From Staphylotrichum longicolle (lineage: Eukaryota > Ascomycota > Sordariomycetes > Sordariales > Chaetomiaceae), in assembly GCA_019096155.1 (NCBI GenBank), contig JAHCVI010000006.1, positions 124,001 through 188,000 on the forward strand: 64,000 bases of DNA, given 5' to 3'. A program made the position numbers and the translations under genes. Under the pieces are notes generated by a model. That model saw only the letters and a list, made by a program, of their open reading frames with translations, did no database searches and was not told the DNA's origin. Of this stretch, positions 30,529-41,504 are shown piece by piece (the stretch's first letter is position 1; every line of letters begins with the position of its first letter).

Positions 30529-31241
30529 TTACAACAGCAACAACCCCGCCACAACCCCAACCACCGCCGCCCCCTGTGATCCCGTCCCGGCCAACCCCTG
30601 AGCCCCGTTCGGATTCGCGCTCGTCGTCGCGGCCGCGCTCGAAGTCGAAGTCGACGTCGACGTCCTCGACGACGAAGACGACACACTCGTGCTCGTCGGC
30701 TTCAGCGTCCCCGTGAGAGTGGTCAGAGAAGTCGTCGCCGCGCCGGCCCCCGCCGAGTTCTCGGCGCACGAGAGGAACCCGTTGCCCGACGCGCCGGTGT
30801 GGGTCATGGCGCCGACGTAGACGCATTCGCCCTTGAGGTTGGGGTTGAAGACGACGCGGTCTGGGCCAGGGGATTCTGGTGGCTGAATTAGTCATGTGTC
30901 CGGTTGTGTGTATTCAAAGAAAAAGGGTGCGTACTGGAGCCCGCGTAGAGCAGGCGGTTGGCAAGGATGGGGAATTCCTGGTAAGGGCCGGCCGCGGCAA
31001 AGACGAGGCCCTCGAAGTTGTTGAACTGATGCGGATACCTTTTGTCTCCGAGCTGTCGGCCGAAGCCATGGAGGCGGCAGCCCTCGGCTACTGCGGCGTC
31101 GACTTGCTGCTTGGTGTAGGTGGTGCTGCCGCAGGTGACGCCGATGAGGGAGGTGGTGCCCTGCCGGGCCTCGAGGGAGGGGTCGGCGGTGGCGGCCACG
31201 GCATAGAGGGCCAATGCAAGTGACGAAAGAAGGTTGCGCAT
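30529..31241 (-). CDS. RNase T1/N1/F1-family ribonuclease with GPI-type tail
   Basis: Two exons (30935-31241, 30529-30875; 59-nt intron GTACGC..CCAG) give 217 aa. A signal peptide (MRNLLSSLALALYAVAATA) is followed by a guanyl-specific RNase fold with all expected active-site elements: YPHQFNNFEG (Tyr/His), QEFPIL (Glu), GPDRVVFN (Arg) and MTHTGASGN (His). Such enzymes cleave single-stranded RNA after G. The usual about 105-residue enzyme is extended by a Ser/Thr-rich stalk and a C-terminal hydrophobic segment (AAVVGVVAGLLLL), which looks like a GPI-anchor signal. Most family members are freely secreted, so this one is probably held at the cell surface or wall. It is not a ribotoxin of the sarcin type by length. 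Confidence 0.88.
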
Positions 31242-31805
31242 GGTTGCAGTGGGTGGGTGAGACGCAACGTGTGTGAGGTGTGGTGAGGGGTGGTGAGCGA
31301 TGAAGAACACAACGTGAAGTTGACCTTTTGAGGCCTCAAAAAGCCGAAGGCTGAATCAAGCGCGCCAAGCAAGGGAGAATTTGAGCTAAAAAGCAAATGG
31401 ACCCACAGCTCAGCTCCTCAGGGATGGCCTGGTTTCTGGCATTGCCAGCGTTACGAATGTCTTGTGTATCGCTTGTTCGGACAGATGATAAGAACACCTT
31501 ACATATGAGTCTGGCAGAAAGGTGCAAGCGCTACAAGTAAAAGCTGCAATCAGCTTGTCCCCTGAGAAAACGTGGGGTGGAGAATTCAGTCTAGCAGTTC
31601 AAACGCGGAAGGTGAGACGACCCCACTGACGTCAACCCGCGCAAGACAGGCCGACAAATATGTCCTAGTATGGCTGCCTGACAACAACAAAACGGGAGAA
31701 GGCCCTCACAAAGATTTTCTTGAGTGCAAGAAGATTCAGCTCTCATCACCACCAACTCAACTCGCTACTCCACCTCCCAGCCAACTCACTCCAACAAGCA
31801 GCAAG
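31242..31805. promoter_or_regulatory. divergent upstream region of RNase and DUF3632 genes
   Basis: A 564-nt stretch between two divergent start codons. It should contain both promoters. No specific element was identified. Confidence 0.4.
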
Positions 31806-32647
31806 ATGAGTGCCCCAGCCGAACTGCTCAAACCCCTCACGGACCCCTCAGCAACCCCCGACATAGTCACCACCGCCGTCCGCGGCTTCAACACGCAAGC
31901 CTCTGCTTCCGCCTCCTCGATCGGCGACTTCCTTTGGGACGCCTTCAACGCGGTTTTCCAGGCCGCCGGGCGCACCCCACCAGCACATCAAACCCACCTG
32001 CTCGACTTTCTCGCCCAGCTGCGGCAAACCACGGCGACCGATGCCGAGGGGAAAGTACTGAGGTACGAGGATGGTGCGGTGTGGAGGGACTTGCCGACGT
32101 TCGGATGGATCGCGCGGGATCTGTGGAATTTTGGTATGTACCTTCTTCCCTCATCACACCCCAACATACCGTACTTACCGGAGAGGTTTTTCTTCGCACT
32201 TGCTAACACGGAAATGAAACACAAGACGCCACCGACCCCAAATCTACAGCAGAAGAGCGCTCCCAGCGCGAGAACTGGACCGCCTTCCTCGCGCAACTCA
32301 CCGCGCGGTCTAACTCTGAAAACGGCCCGTTTGATTTCTCCCTCTTTGCCCTCTGGGCGATGCGGGACGCCCTCGAGGAGGAACGAGACGAAGCGCCCAA
32401 GGGCGCGGTCAGGCTGGCGGCGCTGTGGGTGCGCTTTGCCGGGGAGAAGCTGCGGAAGCTGTCTGCCGACCGACACAGGCTGGGCGGGAACATGGGCGCG
32501 TGCGGGGGCAAGTACGGGGACTGTGGGTGGAAAGGGTTTGACGAGGACAGGTGGAGGACGTGGAGGGAGGAGTTGAGGGAGGTGAGCGGGAAGATGGGGG
32601 AGGATGAGCTGGTGAAGGCTGCGGTCGCGAAGATGGATGAGTTGTGA
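31806..32647 (+). CDS. DUF3632-type fungal protein
   Basis: Two exons (31806-32133, 32226-32647; 92-nt intron GTATGT..AAG) give 249 aa. The pattern fits the fungal DUF3632 group: an all-helical protein with a central DLPTFGWIARDLWN segment and, after the intron, REN-W-TAFLAQLTARS and FALWAMRDALEEE. No signal peptide or membrane segment is seen. The function of the group is unknown. The start ATG follows AAG and is the first in frame with the conserved part. No break is seen. Confidence 0.75.
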
Positions 32648-33949
32648 GTTGTGAGGTGCGAGTGGAGGGTGCCACTCGATGGCTGAGCCCAAGTTCGTTT
32701 CCCTCGACAATGGGCTTGGCCCTCTGTCCCCGGTCTCGAGAACGACGTTTGATATTTTTCAGGCAAGAGTAGGGCCGAATTGTTAGCGAGTGGCAAGCAT
32801 CAAGACGAAACAAACAAAGAGATCGGATGGAACCCAGATCCAACCCTAACCCACAATCCGCGTCCGCGCGTGCTGTGAAACCTGCAGGACTTGTCTGCGC
32901 CGCCGGCGAGTCCGCGTGGCACAATGCAGGGTCGGAACTGGAAACCGAGATCAGAGACAGACTGATTCCCGGCTAAGTTGATCGAGATGTCTGCATGCAC
33001 GCAGGACTGCGGCAGCGCGGCAGCGTTTCTTCCTCGTGGAAGCGGCGAACAAAAGAAAACGGGGGGTTGCTTAATTAAGGGGTGGGGGCGCGACCCAAAG
33101 CACGACCCCAAGAGCACGAATTCCCTCTTTGGGCTTGGTCGAACGGTTCGCTTGCCCCCCTTCTGCAAGCTCCGGGAGTTGGCAGCTGCAGAAGCAGGGG
33201 GAGCAGCACCCACGGAATGATGCCGGGGGTCGTGATTCCAGGCTCCTGATTGGGAGTAAGGGTCAGGTGGCGCCTGTCCCCGGCTGGCGGAGGCAAGCTC
33301 TGGGAAGGCAGCCTGGGAACGCGGCGGGGTGGTGGGCCGTGCCAATCTCGTAAATTGGCAGCGACAATGCGACTCGGCCACGGTTTTCGCGCTTTTCGTG
33401 GTTCCAACTTCCCCGTCTTTCCACCCCAGCAGCGCCCACAGACAAGGCAGCCCACAACCCACGGCCCACGAACTGCACCTTGCTTCCACCCCGACCTCCA
33501 GCTGCAACCGCTTTTTTTACCAACGCCAACCACGGCCACTCGCCCGATCGCCCACGCGCTCGCCTAAGCTGCGCACTCCCTGGAGGTTCCGCCCGGCGTG
33601 CATGCATCGCGCCATTTTGCCGCCCCTCCACGACCCGGCACTGCGCAACAGAGAAAAGGAACCTGGGCCTCCGAAACGGCTGCGCAGCACAGAAACGCCA
33701 GTGCACCCAGCAGCAGCAAGTGGGGGAAGCGACGCTGGCTGCAGTCGGCAGAAGACGACACCTGTCGCTTGGGGCCGCAACCAACAATGGTCCTATCGTC
33801 GTGGCCGATCGGCGACCACGACCCTGCTCCATCTCCAGCTCCAGCTCCACCAAGCCTCTGCAGCCCCAACCGCGTGAGCGGATCCGCAAACGGAGCCATC
33901 AGACGGTAGCCGTGCGCCTGCTCCGCTGTCCTCCGCCAAGCCTGCCGTG
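32648..33949. other. long upstream region of the Clr5-domain gene
   Basis: About 1.3 kb with several overlapping open frames on both strands that reflect high GC rather than genes. The part next to 33950 is probably a long 5' leader. Nothing recognisable is encoded. Confidence 0.5.
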
Positions 33950-35692
33950 ATGGATCGAAGTGTGTCCCCGGAGGGGGGGCACAAGGCCCTGCTGGCCGCC
34001 GCCGAGAACGTGACAGGCCTGGTGTTCATCGACGACGGCGCCGCCGAGGCCTTTGTCAAGGAGGAGTCATCCAGCCCCGGCGCCGACGATGACAGGCCGT
34101 TTAGGATGCCGTTGAAATTCAAAACCGCAGACCCCCCACAGAGGTCAATATCGGGTACGCCAGCCGGGAAGGCCAGTTCAGCACAACATCAGCAAGGCTC
34201 GAGGTCAGGGAGACATGGGAAGGGGGCCACGTCCAAGGCTGGCCAGAAGGCCCCGCCAGCGCCCGGACAGCCGATAATACCTCGCCGCGTCGAGGACTGG
34301 GACCCCTGGAAGGGCGTGCTCTACGAGCTCTACATCACACAGAACCGCATCCTCCGCGACATCATCGGCATCATGGAGACCAAGCACAACCTCCGAGCCA
34401 CGTGAGTCGGGCCCCTTGACTTGAGCCCCTAGTCGGCAACTGTGCTGATATTGCTCGCCAGACCCAAAATGTACAAAAACCAGTTTGCGCGGTGGGGTTT
34501 TTTCAAATACGCCGTCAAGAGGCGGCCGCGGAACAAGGCCGAGTCCCCGACCGAGCACAGCAGCTCGGACGACTCGCTCGACGGCGCCCTCGTCCTGTCA
34601 CGGGACGAGCTTCTCCACGCGGGGGACGGGTCCCGCAGCATCCAGGCCGGCCTGACCGCCGTCCGCCGTTTTCTCCAGGGCCACATCGACCTGGACCCAG
34701 CCCACCTCCAGGCCGAAGAAGTCGCCGGCTTCGTCGACCCCTGCTACCGCTACTTCAAGGTCGCCATGGACCTCTTCAACCTCGAAGAGAACCTCGAGGG
34801 CGGCCGCGTCCTCCGCCTCGCCTTCCTCCAGATCGAGCGCAAAGTGTCCAAACCCACCATGAAGTCCTTCTCGGACCTCTGTTTCCTCGTACCTCATCTC
34901 CTCCTCGAATCAAAACGCAAAGACATCCTCTCGGCCTACCTGCACTACCTCTCCCGCCTCGCCACCGTCAAGTTCGGCAAGCACCCCGTCGCCGAGCTCG
35001 CCGCCTCGTTCGCCTCCCTCGTCGACGACCGCCCGGACGACATCATGCGCTACATCATGCTCCTCTCCCAAATCAACTCGGACACCATCGCCGCCCAGCC
35101 GGGCATGCTCGACCGCAACCGCGAGTGGGCCCGCAACCAGTATCTCGCGTGCCAGCGCACCGTGGCCGCCGCCGACGAGGCGTCGTCTCTCATATCGAGG
35201 AGCAGCGGGAAAGGGGGAAAGGGCGACCGGCACGACCACCACATGATCCGCCTCGAGGCGCAGAGCGTGTACTGGGCGCAGAAGCTCATCATGCACGACC
35301 CGGTCAGCGACGACATGGGCGCGCAGTGGCTGCGGAGGGAGTTCAAGGACGATTTCGGCCCGCGGTGCGAGGCCTATCTGGCGCAGCTCAAGGCACTGGT
35401 CCACAGCGGGCAGTTCCCCGCCGTGTTTGCGCGCATGATGGAGTGTCTGTATGTGGGGTGGCTGTACGACTATTACGAGACTGTCGAGGACTGGGACCGG
35501 GCGTTTGAGTGGGGCCGGAGAGGACTAGAATTGTCGACGGATGAGCAATATGCCATCTGGTCAATTCATTTGGAAGGGCTGATGAGGAGGTATGGCCGGG
35601 AGGCGGAGGCGGAGGAGCTGAAGAGGAGGCGGAGGGAGCATGATTGGCTCGAAAGGGTCCGGTTGGAGGTCGACCGGCTGACTATTGCCTGA
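33950..35692 (+). CDS. Clr5-domain protein
   Basis: Two exons (33950-34401, 34462-35692; 60-nt intron GTGAGT..GCCAG) give 560 aa. A disordered N-terminus is followed at residues about 115-175 by a Clr5 domain (DWDPWKGVLYELYI, MYKNQFARWGFFKYAVKRR) that spans the intron. The rest is helical with repeat-like pairs (LRLAFLQIERKV, GWLYDYYETVEDWDRAFEWGRRGLEL), possibly TPR-like. The domain is named after a regulator of cellulose degradation in Neurospora; most members are uncharacterised and presumed nuclear. The first of the two possible initiators is GTG, so the ATG at 33950 is taken. Confidence 0.85.
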
Positions 35693-36528
35693 GGTCGGCC
35701 GTGGTTTAAGTATTCTGTGTCTTGAACCTGACCAAGCATATCGAGATCGTGAGGATACAGTGGAGGGAGATAGGCTCACTCGAGCCTAAGTCGACACTCC
35801 CCACCTGATGGGGAAGCTTTATCGCAACGGACGGATTTACTACCTGTACTCAGGGATGGGAAGCATACATTGGGAAGAATCTATGGGCGGCGGCATCTGG
35901 GTCTTTTTTTGTTAAGGTCGTTAGGGTCAAAGGGGGACATTCTTGGATACCTGTAGCCAGCGATTGGGAAGTTCTGGTCCGTTGCCAGAGAGATCAGGAC
36001 GTTGTATATTATCCACACCCAAGTCAGTCCTCTGGGTTCAATCATAATGCGTGGTTCGGGCATTGAGATCTCCAGGGATACGTCTAAAGTGTGGGACGTA
36101 ATGCCCTCCCGTCGTCCGGGACAACATTCCAGCAAAACCAGCTGCGCTTGAAAATCGATTCCGAAGGGCGATGGCAGTCCAGGTTTGAAGCTGTCAGCAT
36201 CCCGGTTTCGCATCATGAAACGGGGTGCTGGCATTTGAAGACGTCGAGCATCTCACGCTTCCTAGCTGACAACCGTCTTGTCGTGGGTATCGGTTGACGA
36301 CGGTTGTCTCAGGAACCAACTGAACACCACAACACTGGAATGTTGTTGACTCGGAATGACGTGGGAAAGTCCACGGGAACGGAATCTGGCTGTCAACAGT
36401 TGTGTGCATAAATAAACGGCGTTTCCTACCTTCATGAGCAAGCCGATATTGTGCAACTCAAGTTCATCTGACTTTAAGTCTCTACATCCCACGTATTCAC
36501 ACAACCACCATTCCAATCTAAAGTCAAA
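35693..36528. other. intergenic, promoter of the secreted peptide gene
   Basis: About 840 nt with no recognised gene. The last 120 nt contain an AAATAAACGG stretch near 36410 and a C/A-rich leader before the ATG at 36529. Confidence 0.45.
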
Positions 36529-37115
36529 ATGAAGACCTCTTCCGCCTTTACCCTCATCACCAGCCTCCTGGCCGTCGCGGTTTACGCGGATGTCACCTGG
36601 TTCGACCCGATCCACGACATCACCTGCACCGGCCACGCCGACGGCACCATCACTTGCCAGAAGGGCCACGCGGCGGAACATGTCTGTTTGTCCTTGTCCC
36701 TCCGTTCCCTTTTCAATCATCTTGGCACATTCCCTCCCTCACAACGTCTCCAGCACTCTTACTCCCGTACTTGATCATCATCATCTGTCTCCCATCCATG
36801 TCTACCCATCAAGCTAACATGACATCCAACTCCCAGGCCAACACCGCCAGAGCCCAACGCCTGGCACGAGCAGCCGCACCACCCGTCACGTTCACGACCG
36901 GGAAGTTGAAGGCGCGGCAGGGCGGCGACGACGCGTCGGCGGTGTGCACCGGCGCGGGCGAGGGGAAGGCGCTGGGGTGTTTCCTCAGCTGCTTTGGTCA
37001 GGGGTTCTGCAAGGCGCGGTGTGACGCGCAGGATGCGTGCCAGTGCAGCGAGAAGGATGCGTCGGGGAACGGGAATGATAAGGGGGGCTTGATTTGTGAG
37101 AAGAGGAGCGGTTAA
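36529..37115 (+). CDS. small cysteine-rich secreted protein, defensin-like pattern
   Basis: Two exons (36529-36681, 36837-37115; 155-nt intron GTCTGT..CCCAG with a GCTAAC branch site) give 143 aa. A signal peptide (MKTSSAFTLITSLLAVAVYA) is followed by a short segment with two Cys. A basic Ala-rich stretch ending LKAR (residues about 74-77) could be a processing site. The C-terminal part has eight Cys including C-x3-C, G-x-C and C-x-C, the order seen in cysteine-stabilised alpha-beta (CSab) peptides. An effector or antimicrobial role is possible but unproven. I do not recognise a named family. Confidence 0.75.
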
Positions 37116-37480
37116 ACACTGCACCTATCTATCACTTGAGTCCAGCGTGGAGTGTGTGAGGTGGTGGGTGGGTATGAATTGATGCAGATGGCTGGATTCA
37201 GTGACTACCGCTGGTTCAAGTTGGGGCTGCAAGGGGATCAAAGGGGGGGGAGTGTATGAATAAGATGATGGCAAGTTACTAGATGTTGGGCTGTCCGATG
37301 GGTTGTGAAGTGATTTCGTTCTAGACAGGTGTCCAAATTGGCCCACCCAATCCTTAATGTATGTTTGAAATCATCAAGCCCGGTTCTAGAGAAAAGGAGC
37401 GCATGTAGTGCTGTACTTCAATTGCAATTACATGTCTCCCCCTCTTCTTTCTGTTGTGAAAGCGACTCCTCAACGCTGAC
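37116..37480. other. intergenic, convergent 3' ends
   Basis: This is a 365-nt gap between convergent genes. Nothing is recognised in it. Confidence 0.5.
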
Positions 37481-38503
37481 CTAGATGGAAACCTTTAACA
37501 CGACCTTGCCACTGGCGCTTCCATCAGCCTTGTCAAAGGCTTCCTGGAACTGCACAAACTCGAACACGCTGTCAACCAAGGGCCTGAAGCTCCCCGCATC
37601 GATCAGCTTGGAAATCTTGCCCAACTGACTCCCAAGGGGTTCCACGATGAAGAAGTGGGTCTTGGCGAGGGACTTGGTAGTGTCGGCGGGCTTGACGGCA
37701 TCGGGATGGTTGCAGACGCTGATGAATGTGCCTCCCTCCTTGATGGCCGCCCACAGGTGCCCCATGGTGGGCCCTCCAATGCAGTCGACGATCAGATCGA
37801 CCTCGCGGCTGGCAGGGTCCTCGGAAGCCCAGGCGTCAACCGTTTGCTTCTTATAGTCGACCACCTCGGTGGCGCCCAGTTCCCGCACGAGCTGTGCTTT
37901 CGCTCCGCTGTTGACCGCGACGACGGCGGCGGCCCCGGCTGCGGCGGCGAACTGCACGGCAAACCCGCCGACGCCCCCGCTGGCGGCCGTCACCAACACG
38001 CGTTTCTTCGCGTTCCGTGCCTTTGCGTCCTCGTCGCCGAACACAGCGGCGGGCTCGAGGGTACCGTGGGTGAAGACGGCCTGCCAGGCGGTGAGGGCAC
38101 TGAGGGGCACCGCGGCGGCGTCGACCCAGCCCAGCCTCTTCGGCTTCAGCGCGAGCTCGGTCTGCCGCGCAAGGGCATACTCTCGGGCGGCTCCCGGCCG
38201 GGTGGCGTGGATGCGGGCGAAGACCTCGTCGCCGGGCTTGAACTGGCTGCCGCTGGGCGCGGCCACAACGGTGCCGGCGAGATCCTGGCCCGGGACGGGC
38301 TCCTTGTCGGCCGGGAAGAGACTGGGGAAGTCGCGAGCCCACCAGAGCTCTCCGCGGCAGGGGGACGTAGCGGCCACTTTCACCAGGACGTCATCCGGGT
38401 CGGTCGGGGTGGGTACGGGTGTCTCGTCCATGCGAAGCTTGCTAGAAGCTCTGTCGGGTTGGTGGATAGCGCGCATCGTTTCGGGGAGGGCGGGAGAGGC
38501 CAT
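37481..38503 (-). CDS. MDR-family quinone oxidoreductase-like protein
   Basis: A single exon of 340 aa runs from the ATG at 38503; an upstream in-frame ATG at 38560 would add 19 residues of low-complexity leader. It is a medium-chain dehydrogenase/reductase: a GroES-like N-domain (DVLVKVAATSPCRGELWW, GQDLAGTVV) and a Rossmann domain with VTAASGGVGGFAVQ for NAD(P)H. The Cys/His set for catalytic or structural zinc is absent, which places it with the zinc-free quinone oxidoreductases/enoyl reductases. It likely reduces quinones or enones in the cytosol. No break is seen. Confidence 0.88.
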   Translation of the reverse strand: MASPALPETMRAIHQPDRASSKLRMDETPVPTPTDPDDVLVKVAATSPCRGELWWARDFPSLFPADKEPVPGQDLAGTVVAAPSGSQFKPGDEVFARIHATRPGAAREYALARQTELALKPKRLGWVDAAAVPLSALTAWQAVFTHGTLEPAAVFGDEDAKARNAKKRVLVTAASGGVGGFAVQFAAAAGAAAVVAVNSGAKAQLVRELGATEVVDYKKQTVDAWASEDPASREVDLIVDCIGGPTMGHLWAAIKEGGTFISVCNHPDAVKPADTTKSLAKTHFFIVEPLGSQLGKISKLIDAGSFRPLVDSVFEFVQFQEAFDKADGSASGKVVLKVSI

Positions 38504-38984
38504 GGCGGTACGTAGGAGGTGAGTGGATGGTGGGATTGGAATTGTAGGTCTTGCAATCAAGGACTAGGTGTTGCCGGATTAAGGAGTGTGAATGGATCGG
38601 AAGGAATACAGCGTGGGAACTTGGTTTAAATAAACATATCTGGATCTCTGCATGCAATCCATCGCGGAACTCTTCTCCTCGGAAGAGCGCACTGATGTAC
38701 CGAGAGCGGCCTTCGGCGCCGTGTGGCCGACATCCGAGTTGTTGCTTACGCTGACATTCGTCCGACCCCTTGCCTCTTTCGAGGGGACTTCTGTCGCGAT
38801 GATTGCCACATTGGAGTAAGCCCGTCCTTTCTGCCTGGAACTCTGAATGAGAATGAGTTTCAGCTGGAACTCCTGACACTCCTCGAGCGTGACCTTCTGC
38901 TTCTCACTCCTCGACTTCATCAGCGGCGGCGGCGTCGAAACCCATTACCCCACCCAACAATCACTTTCACACCAGCCAACCGTC
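38504..38984. promoter_or_regulatory. divergent upstream region
   Basis: A 481-nt stretch between the oxidoreductase start (-) and the first exon of the next gene (+). It presumably contains both promoters. No specific site was seen. Confidence 0.4.
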
Positions 38985-40126
38985 ATGGAGGACGCTGCCG
39001 GATTGCCAAGAGAAAAAAGGCTAGCCCGCATCCAGCAAGGTATAGTACCACCCATGACCTGCAAGCAAAGGTCTGTTCTCCGTTATTCCCCTCCAACCGC
39101 CTCCATCATCTCCATCCATCCACTTACACCATGGTCCAGATCCCAGTCGTGTCCCAGTTCAGGGGGCACATCACAGCCCCTCCGCCCGCAGACTCACCCC
39201 TCGCATACAAGGAAGATGTGATCGTCAACCTGGTGATCCAAATCCTCACGATGCTCATCTCAATCGGGCACATCAAGGCCGAGCGCATCCTGTTCGCGCC
39301 ACCCGGCGGCCACGCCGACATTGACGAAGGCGTCTGCGCCGAGCTGAACCTCGGGCCGCGCGTTGTGTCGCTGTTGAAACGGCTGCCGTACTGGACCAGC
39401 AGTGAATTCGTCGAGTGGGCCCAGATCCGGCCGGACTCGTATCTGCCCAACTATCGGGATCCCGAGCACCTCCGTCTCGGCCGTCGGGTGTGCGGACTGC
39501 CGATGGGTATCAACCCGGACGCTGGGCTCGTTGACGCGCAGCTTCGGCCGGGAGAGGTGATTTTGCTGTTCGAGCGAGAGGAGGGGGAGACGTGGATCTT
39601 GGACACCGAGGCGAGTGAGTGTTTCCCGCCCGTCGAGTCGCCCTCGCTGAATGATGCTGATGGGGAGGGGTGCAAAGACACCATCCGACGCAGCGATAAT
39701 AGCGCACTCGTCTTCGACCACATCCGCCAGGAATTTCACGACTATGTGCCCGAGTTTCCCGATGAGGCGAACCATTACCGTAACCATGTCGCGCTGCATG
39801 CACCCACCGTTCTGGCCGACTATGTTGAGGACCTGCGGCGTCTCGAGTTCATGCCCACCGGAGGTCTTGGTACTCGCGAAGCAACCGTTGTATCGACGGG
39901 CTGGGAGCCGGGCATGGCCGCAGTGAGGGAAGCGTTGCTGCAGCAGTATGGCTGGCCTGATGAGTTCCGCGCCGAAGAGTGGAGGCAGGAGGGACGCGCC
40001 ATCTACGAGGCAGCAAGGCGAGGAGTGAGCTGGGGTCCGGGAGGGTTTCGGCTGCCGTTGAACGAGATGCGAGTTCCCGGACTACATCCGGATGTGATTC
40101 GGTACCTCGAGAGGAGAGGCGCGTAG
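38985..40126 (+). CDS. unrecognised fungal protein, about 344 aa
   Basis: The main exon is open through 40126. I propose a short first exon 38985-39039 (MEDAAGLPREKRLARIQQ) spliced by GTATAG..CCCAG to 39147-40126, which keeps the phase and removes a leader with no coding character. The simpler alternative is the ATG at 39131. The protein begins with SQFRGHITAPPP and KEDVIVNLVIQILTMLISIGHIKAERILFAPPGGH, then has mixed alpha/beta character with several conserved-looking Trp/Pro/Gly patches (PYWTSSEFVEWAQIRPD, RGVSWGPGGFRLP). There is no signal peptide. I do not recognise a domain and give no function. Confidence 0.65.
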
Positions 40127-40709
40127 CACTTGTGCATTTCTCCAAGCGCCAAGCACCAAGCGCTGTTGGGTCCTCTGTTGGGGCTTAGGGTTAAACTATT
40201 GGGAAAGGCAAGCTTTTGCTCGCCAATCGAGCCCTTTTACGTTATCTCGGCTTGTGACTCAAGCCCGCGCAGGCACCGTGGCCGCCGACCCGGGCGTGAC
40301 CTTCCGGATTTGCGATGTGCGCTGTGGGACCCAGTCGCGGAGGTGATTTTAACCTTCCAAGGTTGTTTTTAACGTTACCCAAATCAGGTAGTCCGCCCGT
40401 TTGCTGTTGGTTGGCCCCTGTCGCCAAGAGCGCGGACCTGCATCCACCAGCGTCGATCTCAAGGTTCTCCAGGAAGTATATCTTGAAGTATTGTTGCGGC
40501 AGCAATTCAAAGACTGAAACTCAGATTGGGGTCCCAAAAATCAGTACATGTGAGGTGATTGTTCTCCGTCGCCAACAACCTCTGGCGACACCGACAAACA
40601 CCCACGCCCCCTTCTTCTGTTCTTCATTTACCATCGCAGTCCTTGACTTCTTAACTCCTTGTTGAAAACTAATTAAAAGCCAGCAACATCAATCGCGGCG
40701 CTTGCCGCC
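40127..40709. other. intergenic, promoter of the LysM-WSC gene
   Basis: About 580 nt with no recognised gene, becoming C/A-rich just upstream of the ATG at 40710. Confidence 0.45.
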
Positions 40710-41504
40710 ATGAAGACCTCCATCTCCCTCTCCTTTGCAGCGCTCGCAAGCCGATACGTCGCTGCCGACCAGTACCCGCTCCTGCAGTGGGACCCGGCGA
40801 CGGCCAAAGACTGCGTCGATTGGTACGACAACGCCGACCAAGGCAGGTCTTGCGAAGAGGTCCGCAACCTCTTCAGCATCACCCCCGAGCAGTTCCACGA
40901 GTGGAACCCGTCGGTCGGCCTCGACTGCACGCCATGGCATGACTGGCAGTCGTACTGCATCGTCACCCAGCGGCGACTGGAAACCGACCCGCCGCCGGCG
41001 CCAACAACGTCGACGACAAGAGTGACCACCAAAACCACCACGAGCAGCAGCAGCACGCTCCGTCCCTCCCCCACCGCCTGGGCTGAGAGGGGTTGCTACG
41101 TCGAGGACCCCAAGCTGCCGCTCCTCGAGCACAACACCAGCGGAACCGGCGGCGACGCATCCTTGACCGTCGGAAAATGCAAAAACAGCTGCTACCTCGC
41201 GGCGTACCCCTTTGCCGGCGTGCAGGAGGGCAACCAGTGCTGGTGCGGGACCTACGTGGGCGGCGAGTGGGCGTGGAACCAGTCCGACTGCAACATCCCG
41301 TGCGCGGGCGACAAGACGGCATTTTGTGGCGGCAAGGGCCGCCTCAACATCTTCCAGGCGCTGGAAAACCAGGTGGTTTCGGTTTCACCGGTGTCGGTCA
41401 CTCCCTCCGGCACTCCCACCTCCGCCGGGGATGGCATCGGCATTGCCACCGCCAGCACGGCCAGCTCCGGCGCCAGGAGGAACATTGCCATGTTTTTTGT
41501 TTGA
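40710..41504 (+). CDS. LysM-WSC cell-surface carbohydrate-binding protein
   Basis: A single exon encodes 264 aa. A signal peptide (MKTSISLSFAALASRYVAA) is followed by a LysM-like module (about 25-88: CEEVRNLFSITPEQFHEWNPSVG, ending DWQSYCI), a Thr/Ser-rich linker, a WSC domain (about 128-222: GCYVEDP, SCYLAAYPFAGV, NQCWCGTYVGG, IPCAGDKTAFCGG) and a Ser/Thr-rich tail with a weak hydrophobic end (ARRNIAMFFV), possibly a GPI signal. LysM binds chitin-like N-acetylglucosamine chains; WSC binds wall glucans. It probably sits in or at the wall. Roles in adhesion or in masking chitin from a host are possible by analogy. Confidence 0.88.
   Translation: MKTSISLSFAALASRYVAADQYPLLQWDPATAKDCVDWYDNADQGRSCEEVRNLFSITPEQFHEWNPSVGLDCTPWHDWQSYCIVTQRRLETDPPPAPTTSTTRVTTKTTTSSSSTLRPSPTAWAERGCYVEDPKLPLLEHNTSGTGGDASLTVGKCKNSCYLAAYPFAGVQEGNQCWCGTYVGGEWAWNQSDCNIPCAGDKTAFCGGKGRLNIFQALENQVVSVSPVSVTPSGTPTSAGDGIGIATASTASSGARRNIAMFFV

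Noticed and set aside
33263..33909. Several overlapping open frames on both strands
   Set aside because: All three or more frames are open because of GC richness. None continues into a spliced gene and none has recognisable motifs.
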